Shown here: positions 10,257 through 23,239 of the stretch, piece by piece | Layout: every line of letters begins with the position of its first letter | How positions within the stretch are numbered: position 1 is the stretch's first letter | Assembly (NCBI GenBank): GCA_963989245.1 | Contig: OZ022349.1 | Location: forward strand, 31,726,693-31,790,692 | Source: Nansenia antarctica | Taxonomy: Eukaryota; Chordata; Actinopteri; Argentiniformes; Microstomatidae | Direction: 5' to 3' | Length of the DNA stretch: 64,000 bases | Notes under the pieces: model-generated | The model's database searches: none | Told to the model about the DNA's origin: nothing | What the model saw: only the letters and a program-made list of their open reading frames with translations | Program-made: the position numbers and the translations under genes

Positions 10257-13237
10257 GAAAACGAAACGTTGATCACTTTTGAGCAAAAGGCTGCACACAC
10301 GCAATTCAAGTTGCTCTGATTGTCATTTAGAGTTACATTATAGGATTATTCAACAACAAGTCAAAATGTGCTCGTGAAAGGCAGAAAACAACACTTTGAT
10401 AGTTTGATATAACTTGAGAACGAATGCAAAAAACAGTCCACTCTCAGAACAGGCCGCTTGGACACTTTCAGAACAGCTCTGTTAATGACTGAAAACAGCT
10501 CTCGAAGAGATTGTCAAAAGAGACTCCGAAAACGAAACGTTGATCACTTTTGAGCAAAAGGCTGCACACACGCAATTCAAGTTGCTCTGATTGTCATTTA
10601 GAGTTACGTTATAGGATTATTCAACAACAAGTCAAAATGTGCTCGTGAAAGGCAGAAAACAACACTTTGATAGTTTGATATAACTTGAGAACGAATGCAA
10701 AAAACAGTCCACTCTAAGAACAGGCCGCTTGGACACTTTCAGAACAGCTCTGTTAATGACTGAAAACAGCTCTCGAAGAGATTGTCAAAAGAGACTCCGA
10801 AAACGAAACGTTGATCACTTTTGAGCAAAAGGCTGCACACACGCAATTCAAGTTGCTCTGATTGTCATTTAGAGTTACATTATAGGATTATTCAACAACA
10901 AGTCAAAATGTGCTCGTGAAAGGCAGAAAACAACACTTTGATAGTTTGATATAACTTGAGAACGAATGCAAAAAACAGTCCACTCTAAGAACAGGCCGCT
11001 TGGACACTTTCAGAACAGCTCTGTTAATGACTGAAAACAGCTCTCGAAGAGATTGTCAAAAGAGACTCTGAAAACGAAACGTTGATTACTTTTGAGCAAA
11101 AGGCTGCACACACGCAATTCACGTTGCTCTGATTGTCATTTAGAGTAACATTATAGGATTATTCAACAACAAGTCAAAATGTGCTCGTGAAAGGCAGAAA
11201 ACAACACTTTGATAGTTTGATATAACTTGAGAACGAATGCAAAAAACAGTCCACTCTAAGAACAGGCCGCTTGGACACTTTCAGAACAGCTCTGTTAATG
11301 ACTGAAAACAGCTCTCGAAGAGATTGTCAAAAGAGACTCTGAAAACGAAACGTTGATCACTTTTGAGCAAAAGGCTGCACACACGCAATTCAAGTTGCTC
11401 TGGTTGTCATTTAGAGTTACATTATAGGATTATTCAACAACAAGTCAAAATGTGCTCGTGAAAGGCAGAAAACAACACTTTGATAGTTTGATATAACTTG
11501 AGAACGAATGCAAAAAACAGTCCACTCTCAGAACAGGCCGCTTGGACACTTTCAGAACAGCTCTGTTAATGACTGAAAACAGCTCTCGAAGAGATTGTCA
11601 AAAGAGACTCCGAAAACGAAACGTTGATCACTTTTGAGCAAAAGGCTGCACACACGCAATTCAAGTTGCTCTGATTGTCATTTAGAGTTACATTATAGGA
11701 TTATTCAACAACAAGTCAAAATGTGCTTGTGAAAGGCAGAAAACAACACTTTGATAGTTTGATATAACTTGAGAACGAATGCAAAAAACAGTCCACTCTA
11801 AGAACAGGCCGCTTGGACACTTTCAGAACAGCTCTGTTAATGACTGAAAACAGCTCTCGAAGAGATTGTCAAAAGAGACTCTGAAAACGAAACGTTGATC
11901 ACTTTTGAGCAAAAGGCTGCACACACGCAATTCAAGTTGCTCTGATTGTCATTTAGAGTTACATTATAGGATTATTCAACAACAAGTCAAAATGTGCTCG
12001 TGAAAGGCAGAAAACAACACTTTGATAGTTTGATATAACTTGAGAACGAATGCAAAAAACAGTCCACTCTAAGAACAGGCCGCTTGGACACTTTCAGAAC
12101 AGCTCTGTTAATGACTGAAAACAGCTCTCGAAGAGATTGTCAAAAGAGACTCCGAAAACGAAACGTTGATCACTTTTGAGCAAAAGGCTGCACACACGCA
12201 ATTCAAGTTGCTCTGATTGTCATTTAGAGTTACATTATAGGATTATTCAACAACAAGTCAAAATGTGCTCGTGAAAGGCAGAAAACAACACTTTGATAGT
12301 TTGATATAACTTGAGAACGAATGCAAAAAACAGTCCACTCTCAGAACAGGCCGCTTGGACACTTTCAGAACAGCTCTGTTAATGACTGAAAACAACTCTC
12401 GAAGAGATTGTCAAAAGAGACTCCGAAAACGAAACGTTGATCACTTTTGAGCAAAAGGCTGCACACACGCAATTCAAGTTGCTCTGATTGTCATTTAGAG
12501 TTACATTATAGGATTATTCAACAACAAGTCAAAATGTGCTCGTGAAAGGCAGAAAACAACACTTTGATAGTTTGATATAACTTGAGAACGAATGCAAAAA
12601 ACAGTCCACTCTAAGAACAGGCCGCTTGGACACTTTCAGAACAGCTCTGTTAATGACTGAAAACAGCTCTCGAAGAGATTGTCAAAAGAGACTCCGAAAA
12701 CGAAACATTGATCACTTTTGAGCAAAAGGCTGCACACACGCAATTCAAGTTGCTCTGATTGTCATTTAGAGTAACATTATAGGATTATTCAACAACAAGT
12801 CAAAATGTGCTCGTGAAAGGCAGAAAACAACACTTTGATAGTTTGATATAACTTGAGAACGAATGCAAAAAACAGTCCACTCTCAGAACAGGCCGCTTGG
12901 ACACTTTCAGAACAGCTTTGTTAATGACTGAAAACAGCTCTCGAAGAGATTGTCAAAAGAGACTCCGAAAACGAAACGTTGATCACTTTTGAGCAAAAGG
13001 CTGCACACACGCATTTCAAGTTGCTCTGATTGTCATTTAGAGTTACATTATAGGATTATTCAACAACAAGTCAAAATGTGCTCGTGAAAGGCAGAAAACA
13101 ACACTTTGATAGTTTGATATAACTTGAGAACGAATGCAAAAAACAGTCCACTCTCAGAACAGGCCGCTTGGACACTTTCAGAACAGCTCTGTTAATGACT
13201 GAAAACAGCTCTCGAAGAGATTGTCAAAAGAGACTCT

Positions 13238-13497
13238 GAAAACGAAACGTTGATCACTTTTGAGCAAAAGGCTGCACACACGCAATTCAAGTTGCTCTGA
13301 TTGTCATTTAGAGTTACATTATAGGAGCATTCAGCAACAAGTCAAAATGTGCTCCAGAAAAGCAGAAAACAACACTGATAGAACTTGAGAACGAATGCAA
13401 AAACAGTCCACTCTCAGAACAGGCCGCTTGGACACTTTTAGAACAGCTCTGTTAATGACTGAAAACAGCTCTCGAAGAGATTGTCAAAAGAGACTCT
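13238..13497 (+). repeat. Short monomer S5 (260 bp), opens HOR copy C
   Basis: Short variant with the CTTTTAG marker, 3,780 bp after S4. It is the last short monomer before a gap of 9,742 bp. Confidence 0.96.
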
Positions 13498-13768
13498 GAA
13501 AACGAAACGTTGATTACTTTTGAGCAAAAGGCTGCACACACGCAATTCAAGTTGCTCTGATTGTCATTTAGAGTAACATTATAGGATTATTCAACAACAA
13601 GTCAAAATGTGCTCGTGAAAGGCAGAAAACAACACTTTGATAGTTTGATATAACTTGAGAACGAATGCAAAAAACAGTCCACTCTCAGAACAGGCCGTTT
13701 GGACACATTCAGAACAGCTCTGTTAATGACTGAAAACAGCTCTCGAAGAGATTGTCAAAAGAGACTCC

Positions 13769-14036
13769 GAAAACGAAACGTTGATCACTTTTGAGCAAAA
13801 GGCTGCACACACGCAATTCAAGTTGCTCTGATTGTCATTTAGAGTTACATTATAGGATTATTCAACAAGTCAAAATGTGCTCGTGAAAGGCAGAAAACAA
13901 CACTTTGATAGTTTGATATAACTTGAGAACGAATGCAAAAAACAGTCCACTCTCAGAACAGGCCGCTTGGACACTTTCAGAACAGCTCTGTTAATGACTG
14001 AAAACAGCTCTCGAAGAGATTGTCAAAAGAGACTCC
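13769..14036 (+). repeat. 268-bp monomer with 3-bp deletion, in copy C
   Basis: Same 3-bp deletion, exactly 3,780 bp after the one in copy B. Confidence 0.95.
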
Positions 14037-14849
14037 GAAAACGAAACGTTGATCACTTTTGAGCAAAAGGCTGCACACACGCAATTCAAGTTGCTCTGAT
14101 TGTCATTTAGAGTTACATTATAGGATTATTCAACAACAAGTCAAAATGTGCTCGTGAAAGGCAGAAAACAACACTTTGATAGTTTGATATAACTTGAGAA
14201 CGAATGCAAAAAACAGTCCACTCTCAGAACAGGCCGCTTGGACACTTTCAGAACAGCTCTGTTAATGACTGAAAACAGCTCTCGAAGAGATTGTCAAAAG
14301 AGACTCCGAAAACGAAACGTTGATCACTTTTGAGCAAAAGGCTGCACACACGCAATTCAAGTTGCTCTGATTGTCATTTAGAGTTACGTTATAGGATTAT
14401 TCAACAACAAGTCAAAATGTGCTCGTGAAAGGCAGAAAACAACACTTTGATAGTTTGATATAACTTGAGAACGAATGCAAAAAACAGTCCACTCTAAGAA
14501 CAGGCCGCTTGGACACTTTCAGAACAGCTCTGTTAATGACTGAAAACAGCTCTCGAAGAGATTGTCAAAAGAGACTCTGAAAACGAAACGTTGATCACTT
14601 TTGAGCAAAAGGCTGCACACACGCAATTCAAGTTGCTCTGATTGTCATTTAGAGTTACATTAGAGGATTATTCAACAACAAGTCAAAATGTGCTCGTGAA
14701 AGGCAGAAAACAACACTTTGATAGTTTGATATAACTTGAGAACGAATGCAAAAAACAGTCCACTCTAAGAACAGGCCGCTTGGACACTTTCAGAACAGCT
14801 CTGTTAATGACTGAAAACAGCTCTCGAAGAGATTGTCAAAAGAGACTCC

Positions 14850-15120
14850 GAAAACGAAACGTTGATCACTTTTGAGCAAAAGGCTGCACACACGCAATTC
14901 AAGTTGCTCTGATTGTCATTTAGAGTTACATTATAGGATTATTCAACAACAAGTCAAAATGTGCTCGTGAAAGGCAGAAAACAACACTTTGATAGTTTGA
15001 TATAACTTGAGAACGAATGCAAAAAACAGTCCACTCTCAGAACAGGCCGCTTGGACACTTTCAGAACAGCTCTGTTAATGACTGAAAACAGCTCTCGAAG
15101 AGATTGTCAAAAGAGACTCC
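14850..15120 (+). repeat. Junction monomer between HOR copy C and block K
   Basis: Ordinary monomer with p189 C and p271 C. It takes the place where copies A and D have an A/T type monomer, and it is followed by block K. The same monomer type sits at the matching junction at 44,854. Confidence 0.75.
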
Positions 15121-18100
15121 GAAAACGAAACGTTGATCACTTTTGAGCAAAAGGCTGCACACACGCAATTCAAGTTGCTCTGATTGTCATTTAGAGTTAC
15201 ATTATAGGATTATTCAACAACAAGTCAAAATGTGCTCGTGAAAGGCAGAAAACAACACTTTGATAGTTTGATATAACTTGAGAACGAATGCAAAAAACAG
15301 TCCACTCTAAGAACAGGCCGCTTGGACACTTTCAGAACAGCTCTGTTAATGACTGAAAACAGCTCTCGAAGAGATTGTCAAAAGAGACTCTGAAAACGAA
15401 ACGTTGATCACTTTTGAGCAAAAGGCTGCACACACGCAATTCAAGTTGCTCTGATTGTCATTTAGAGTTACATTATAGGATTATTCAACAACAAGTCAAA
15501 ATGTGCTCGTGAAAGGCAGAAAACAACACTTTGATAGTTTGATATAACTTGAGAACGAATGCAAAAAACAGTCCACTCTAAGAACAGGCCGCTTGGACAC
15601 TTTCAGAACAGCTCGGTTAATGACTGAAAACAGCTCTCGAAGAGATTGTCAAAAGAGACTCCGAAAACGAAACGTTGATCACTTTTGAGCAAAAGGCTGC
15701 ACACACGCAATTCAAGTTGCTCTGATTGTCATTTAGAGTTACATTATAGGATTATTCAACAACAAGTCAAAATGTGCTCGTGAAAGGCAGAAAACAACAC
15801 TTTGATAGTTTGATATAACTTGAGAACGAATGCAAAAAACAGTCCACTCTCAGAACAGGCCGCTTGGACACTTTCAGAACAGCTCTGTTAATGACTGAAA
15901 ACAGCTCTCGAAGAGATTGTCAAAAGAGACTCCGAAAACGAAACGTTGATCACTTTTGAGCAAAAGGCTGCACACACGCAATTCAAGTTGCTCTGATTGT
16001 CATTTAGAGTTACATTATAGGATTATTCAACAACAAGTCAAAATGTGCTCGTGAAAGGCAGAAAACAACACTTTGATAGTTTGATATAACTTGAGAACGA
16101 ATGCAAAAAACAGTCCACTCTAAGAACAGGCCGCTTGGACACTTTCAGAACAGCTCTGTTAATGACTGAAAACAGCTCTCGAAGAGATTGTCAAAAGAGA
16201 CTCTGAAAACGAAACGTTGATCACTTTTGAGCAAAAGGCTGCACACACGCAATTCAAGTTGCTCTGATTGTCATTTAGAGTTACATTATAGGATTATTCA
16301 ACAACAAGTCAAAATGTGCTCGTGAAAGGCAGAAAACAGCACTTTGATAGTTTGATATAACTTGAGAACGAATGCAAAAAACAGTCCACTCTAAGAACAG
16401 GCCGCTTGGACACTTTCAGAACAGCTCTGTTAATGACTGAAAACAGCTCTCGAAGAGATTGTCAAAAGAGACTCCGAAAACGAAACGTTGATCACTTTTG
16501 AGCAAAAGGCTGCACACACGCAATTCAAGTTGCTCTGATTGTCATTTAGAGTTACATTATAGGATTATTCAACAACAAGTCAAAATGTGCTCGTGAAAGG
16601 CAGAAAACAACACTTTGATAGTTTGATATAACTTGAGAACGAATGCAAAAAACAGTCCACTCTCAGAACAGGCCGCTTGGACACTTTCAGAACAGCTCTG
16701 TTAATGACTGAAAACAGCTCTCGAAGAGATTGTCAAAAGAGACTCCGAAAACGAAACGTTGATCACTTTTGAGCAAAAGGCTGCACACACGCAATTCAAG
16801 TTGCTCTGATTGTCATTTAGAGTTACATTATAGGATTATTCAACAACAAGTCAAAATGTGCTCGTGAAAGGCAGAAAACAACACTTTGATAGTTTGATAT
16901 AACTTGAGAACGAATGCAAAAAACAGTCCACTCTAAGAACAGGCCGCTTGGACACTTTCAGAACAGCTCTGTTAATGACTGAAAACAGCTCTCGAAGAGA
17001 TTGTCAAAAGAGACTCTGAAAACGAAACGTTGATCACTTTTGAGCAAAAGGCTGCACACACGCAATTCAAGTTGCTCTGATTGTCATTTAGAGTTACATT
17101 ATAGGATTATTCAACAACAAGTCAAAATGTGCTCGTGAAAGGCAGAAAACAACACTTTGATAGTTTGATATAACTTGAGAACGAATGCAAAAAACAGTCC
17201 ACTCTAAGAACAGGCCGCTTGGACACTTTCAGAACAGCTCTGTTAATGACTGAAAACAGCTCTCGAAGAGATTGTCAAAAGAGACTCCGAAAACGAAACG
17301 TTGATCACTTTTGAGCAAAAGGCTGCACACACGCAATTCAAGTTGCTCTGATTGTCATTTAGAGTTACATTATAGGATTATTCAACAACAAGTCAAAATG
17401 TGCTCGTGAAAGGCAGAAAACAACACTTTGATAGTTTGATATAACTTGAGAACGAATGCAAAAAACAGTCCACTCTAAGAACAGGCCGCTTGGACACTTT
17501 CAGAACAGCTCTGTTAATGACTGAAAACAGCTCTCGAAGAGATTGTCAAAAGAGACTCTGAAAACGAAACGTTGATCACTTTTGAGCAAAAGGCTGCACA
17601 CACGCAATTCAAGTTGCTCTGATTGTCATTTAGAGTTACATTATAGGATTATTCAACAACAAGTCAAAATGTGCTCGTGAAAGGCAGAAAACAGCACTTT
17701 GATAGTTTGATATAACTTGAGAACGAATGCAAAAAACAGTCCACTCTAAGAACAGGCCGCTTGGACACTTTCAGAACAGCTCTGTTAATGACTGAAAACA
17801 GCTCTCGAAGAGATTGTCAAAAGAGACTCCGAAAACGAAACGTTGATCACTTTTGAGCAAAAGGCTGCACACACGCAATTCAAGTTGCTCTGATTGTCAT
17901 TTAGAGTTACATTATAGGATTATTCAACAACAAGTCAAAATGTGCTCGTGAAAGGCAGAAAACAACACTTTGATAGTTTGATATAACTTGAGAACGAATG
18001 CAAAAAACAGTCCACTCTCAGAACAGGCCGCTTGGACACTTTCAGAACAGCTCTGTTAATGACTGAAAACAGCTCTCGAAGAGATTGTCAAAAGAGACTC

Positions 18101-18914
18101 CGAAAACGAAACGTTGATCACTTTTGAGCAAAAGGCTGCACACACGCAATTCAAGTTGCTCTGATTGTCATTTAGAGTTACATTATAGGATTATTCAACA
18201 ACAAGTCAAAATGTGCTCGTGAAAGGCAGAAAACAACACTTTGATAGTTTGATATAACTTGAGAACGAATGCAAAAAACAGTCCACTCTCAGAACAGGCC
18301 GCTTGGACACTTTCAGAACAGCTCTGTTAATGACTGAAAACAGCTCTCGAAGAGATTGTCAAAAGAGACTCCGAAAACGAAACGTTGATCACTTTTGAGC
18401 AAAAGGCTGCACACACGCAATTCAAGTTGCTCTGATTGTCATTTAGAGTTACATTATAGGATTATTCAACAACAAGTCAAAATGTGCTCGTGAAAGGCAG
18501 AAAACAACACTTTGATAGTTTGATATAACTTGAGAACGAATGCAAAAAACAGTCCACTCTAAGAACAGGCCGCTTGGACACTTTCAGAACAGCTCTGTTA
18601 ATGACTGAAAACAGCTCTCGAAGAGATTGTCAAAAGAGACTCTGAAAACGAAACGTTGATCACTTTTGAGCAAAAAGCTGCACACACGCAATTCAAGTTG
18701 CTCTGGTTGTCATTTAGAGTTACATTATAGGATTATTCAACAACAAGTCAAAATGTGCTCGTGAAAGGCAGAAAACAACACTTTGATAGTTTGATATAAC
18801 TTGAGAACGAATGCAAAAAACAGTCCACTCTCAGAACAGGCCGCTTGGACACTTTCAGAACAGCTCTGTTAATGACTGAAAACAGCTCTCGAAGAGATTG
18901 TCAAAAGAGACTCC
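15121..18914 (+). repeat. Block K copy 1 (14 monomers, 3,794 bp)
   Basis: Ordered monomer types, written as p189/p271: A/T; A/C with GCTCGGTT; C/C; A/T; A/C with CAGCAC; C/C; A/T; A/C; A/T; A/C with CAGCAC; C/C; C/C; A/T; and C/C with AAAAAGCTG plus CTGGTTG. The two copies at 45,125 and 48,648 have the same order minus the ninth monomer. It overlaps the start of the first 8,390-bp unit at 15,663. Confidence 0.88.
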
Positions 18915-19727
18915 GAAAACGAAACGTTGATCACTTTTGAGCAAAAGGCTGCACACACGCAATTCAAGTTGCTCTGATTGTCATTTAGAGTTACATTATA
19001 GGATTATTCAACAACAAGTCAAAATGTGCTCGTGAAAGGCAGAAAACAACACTTTGATAGTTTGATATAACTTGAGAACGAATGCAAAAAACAGTCCACT
19101 CTCAGAACAGGCCGCTTGGACACTTTCAGAACAGCTCTGTTAATGACTGAAAACAGCTCTCGAAGACATTGTCAAAAGAGACTCCGAAAACGAAACGTTG
19201 ATCACTTTTGAGCAAAAGGCTGCACACACGCAATTCAAGTTGCTCTGATTGTCATTTAGAGTTACATTATAGGATTATTCAACAACAAGTCAAAATGTGC
19301 TCGTGAAAGGCAGAAAACAGCACTTTGATAGTTTGATATAACTTGAGAACGAATGCAAAAAACAGTCCACTCTAAGAACAGGCCGCTTGGACACTTTCAG
19401 AACAGCTCTGTTAATGACTGAAAACAGCTCTCGAAGAGATTGTCAAAAGAGACTCCGAAAACGAAACGTTGATCACTTTTGAGCAAAAGGCTGCACACAC
19501 GCAATTCAAGTTGCTCTGATTGTCATTTAGAGTTACATTATAGGATTATTCAACAACAAGTCAAAATGTGCTCGTGAAAGGCAGAAAACAACACTTTGAT
19601 AGTTTGATATAACTTGAGAACGAATGCAAAAAACAGTCCACTCTCAGAACAGGCCGCTTGGACACTTTCAGAACAGCTCTGTTAATGACTGAAAACAGCT
19701 CTCGAAGAGATTGTCAAAAGAGACTCC
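18373..19727 (+). repeat. 1,355-bp five-monomer repeat, first copy
   Basis: Monomer order is A/T, then AAAAAGCTG/CTGGTTG, then GACATTG, then CAGCAC, then C/C. The same five types follow directly from 19,728. Confidence 0.92.
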
Positions 19728-21082
19728 GAAAACGAAACGTTGATCACTTTTGAGCAAAAGGCTGCACACACGCAATTCAAGTTGCTCTGATTGTCATTTA
19801 GAGTTACATTATAGGATTATTCAACAACAAGTCAAAATGTGCTCGTGAAAGGCAGAAAACAACACTTTGATAGTTTGATATAACTTGAGAACGAATGCAA
19901 AAAACAGTCCACTCTAAGAACAGGCCGCTTGGACACTTTCAGAACAGCTCTGTTAATGACTGAAAACAGCTCTCGAAGAGATTGTCAAAAGAGACTCTGA
20001 AAACGAAACGTTGATCACTTTTGAGCAAAAAGCTGCACACACGCAATTCAAGTTGCTCTGGTTGTCATTTAGAGTTACATTATAGGATTATTCAACAACA
20101 AGTCAAAATGTGCTCGTGAAAGGCAGAAAACAACACTTTGATAGTTTGATATAACTTGAGAACGAATGCAAAAAACAGTCCACTCTCAGAACAGGCCGCT
20201 TGGACACTTTCAGAACAGCTCTGTTAATGACTGAAAACAGCTCTCGAAGAGATTGTCAAAAGAGACTCCGAAAACGAAACGTTGATCACTTTTGAGCAAA
20301 AGGCTGCACACACGCAATTCAAGTTGCTCTGATTGTCATTTAGAGTTACATTATAGGATTATTCAACAACAAGTCAAAATGTGCTCGTGAAAGGCAGAAA
20401 ACAACACTTTGATAGTTTGATATAACTTGAGAACGAATGCAAAAAACAGTCCACTCTCAGAACAGGCCGCTTGGACACTTTCAGAACAGCTCTGTTAATG
20501 ACTGAAAACAGCTCTCGAAGACATTGTCAAAAGAGACTCCGAAAACGAAACGTTGATCACTTTTGAGCAAAAGGCTGCACACACGCAATTCAAGTTGCTC
20601 TGATTGTCATTTAGAGTTACATTATAGGATTATTCAACAACAAGTCAAAATGTGCTCGTGAAAGGCAGAAAACAGCACTTTGATAGTTTGATATAACTTG
20701 AGAACGAATGCAAAAAACAGTCCACTCTAAGAACAGGCCGCTTGGACACTTTCAGAACAGCTCTGTTAATGACTGAAAACAGCTCTCGAAGAGATTGTCA
20801 AAAGAGACTCCGAAAACGAAACGTTGATCACTTTTGAGCAAAAGGCTGCACACACGCAATTCAAGTTGCTCTGATTGTCATTTAGAGTTACATTATAGGA
20901 TTATTCAACAACAAGTCAAAATGTGCTCGTGAAAGGCAGAAAACAACACTTTGATAGTTTGATATAACTTGAGAACGAATGCAAAAAACAGTCCACTCTC
21001 AGAACAGGCCGCTTGGACACTTTCAGAACAGCTCTGTTAATGACTGAAAACAGCTCTCGAAGAGATTGTCAAAAGAGACTCC
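19728..21082 (+). repeat. 1,355-bp five-monomer repeat, second copy
   Basis: Repeats the five marker monomers of 18,373-19,727 in order, with GACATTG at 20,520 and CAGCAC at 20,673. The next monomer is C/C and not A/T, so the series ends at two. Confidence 0.92.
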
Positions 21083-22979
21083 GAAAACGAAACGTTGATC
21101 ACTTTTGAGCAAAAGGCTGCACACACGCAATTCAAGTTGCTCTGATTGTCATTTAGAGTTACATTATAGGATTATTCAACAACAAGTCAAAATGTGCTCG
21201 TGAAAGGCAGAAAACAACACTTTGATAGTTTGATATAACTTGAGAACGAATGCAAAAAACAGTCCACTCTCAGAACAGGCCGCTTGGACACTTTCAGAAC
21301 AGCTCTGTTAATGACTGAAAACAGCTCTCGAAGAGATTGTCAAAAGAGACTCCGAAAACGAAACGTTGATCACTTTTGAGCAAAAGGCTGCACACACGCA
21401 ATTCAAGTTGCTCTGATTGTCATTTAGAGTTACATTATAGGATTATTCAACAACAAGTCAAAATGTGCTCGTGAAAGGCAGAAAACAACACTTTGATAGT
21501 TTGATATAACTTGAGAACGAATGCAAAAAACAGTCCACTCTAAGAACAGGCCGCTTGGACACTTTCAGAACAGCTCTGTTAATGACTGAAAACAGCTCTC
21601 GAAGAGATTGTCAAAAGAGACTCTGAAAACGAAACGTTGATCACTTTTGAGCAAAAGGCTGCACACACGCAATTCAAGTTGCTCTGATTGTCATTTAGAG
21701 TTACATTATAGGATTATTCAACAACAAGTCAAAATGTGCTCGTGAAAGGCAGAAAACAACACTTTGATAGTTTGATATAACTTGAGAACGAATGCAAAAA
21801 ACAGTCCACTCTAAGAACAGGCCGCTTGGACACTTTCAGAACAGCTCTGTTAATGACTGAAAACAGCTCTCGAAGAGATTGTCAAAAGAGACTCCGAAAA
21901 CGAAACGTTGATCACTTTTGAGCAAAAGGCTGCACACACGCAATTCAAGTTGCTCTGATTGTCATTTAGAGTTACATTATAGGATTATTCAACAACAAGT
22001 CAAAATGTGCTCGGGAAAGGCAGAAAACAACACTTTGATAGTTTGATATAACTTGAGAACGAATGCAAAAAACAGTCCACTCTAAGAACAGGCCGCTTGG
22101 ACACTTTCAGAACAGCTCTGTTAATGACTGAAAACAGCTCTCGAAGAGATTGTCAAAAGAGACTCTGAAAACGAAACGTTGATCACTTTTGAGCAAAAGG
22201 CTGCACACACGCAATTCAAGTTGCTCTGATTGTCATTTAGAGTTACATTATAGGATTATTCAACAACAAGTCAAAATGTGCTCGTGAAAGGCAGAAAACA
22301 GCACTTTGATAGTTTGATATAACTTGAGAACGAATGCAAAAAACAGTCCACTCTAAGAACAGGCCGCTTGGACACTTTCAGAACAGCTCTGTTAATGACT
22401 GAAAACAGCTCTCGAAGAGATTGTCAAAAGAGACTCCGAAAACGAAACGTTGATCACTTTTGAGCAAAAGGCTGCACACACGCAATTCAAGTTGCTCTGA
22501 TTGTCATTTAGAGTTACATTATAGGATTATTCAACAACAAGTCAAAATGTGCTCGTGAAAGGCAGAAAACAACACTTTGATAGTTTGATATAACTTGAGA
22601 ACGAATGCAAAAAACAGTCCACTCTCAGAACAGGCCGCTTGGACACTTTCAGAACAGCTCTGTTAATGACTGAAAACAGCTCTCGAAGAGATTGTCAAAA
22701 GAGACTCCGAAAACGAAACGTTGATCACTTTTGAGCAAAAGGCTGCACACACGCAATTCAAGTTGCTCTGATTGTCATTTAGAGTTACATTATAGGATTA
22801 TTCAACAACAAGTCAAAATGTCCTCGTGAAAGGCAGAAAACAACACTTTGATAGTTTGATATAACTTGAGAACGAATGCAAAAAACAGTCCACTCTAAGA
22901 ACAGGCCGCTTGGACACTTTCAGTACAGCTCTGTTAATGACTGAAAACAGCTCTCGAAGAGATTGTCAAAAGAGACTCC

Positions 22980-23239
22980 GAAAACGAAACGTTGATCACT
23001 TTTGAGCAAAAGGCTGCACACACGCAATTCAAGTTGCTCTGATTGTCATTTAGAGTTACATTATAGGAGCATTCAGCAACAAGTCAAAATGTGCTCCAGA
23101 AAAGCAGAAAACAACACTGATAGAACTTGAGAACGAATGCAAAAACAGTCCACTCTCAGAACAGGCCGCTTGGACACTTTCAGAACAGCTCTGTTAATGA
23201 CTGAAAACAGCTCTCGAAGAGATTGTCAAAAGAGACTCT
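22980..23239 (+). repeat. Short monomer S6 (260 bp), inside the 8,390-bp unit
   Basis: Short variant with CTTTCAG. It is preceded by a CAGTACAG monomer and followed by monomers with p18 T and p78 A, the same neighbours as at 36,216. This makes it a fragment of block-1 type sequence within the otherwise different 8,390-bp unit. Its twin is at 31,370. Confidence 0.96.

Larger units (their letters stand above)
9458..13237 (+). repeat. Higher-order repeat copy B (14 monomers, 3,780 bp)
   Basis: Carries the copy A markers in the same order but lacks the ATTAGAGG monomer. The monomer with GTTACGTTA ends in CTCCG here, as if two neighbours had been joined by loss of 271 bp. Its third monomer has a 3-bp deletion (TTCAACAAG for TTCAACAACAAG). 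No counterpart of this copy exists in the right-hand paralogous region. Confidence 0.93.
13238..14849 (+). repeat. Higher-order repeat copy C, truncated (6 monomers)
   Basis: Starts like copies A and B (S5, GTTTGGACACATTC, the 3-bp deletion, GTTACGTTA, ATTAGAGG) but stops after the sixth monomer. After it the array switches to the monomer types of the next block. Copy E stops at the same monomer, so the junction predates the duplication that made both. Confidence 0.9.
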
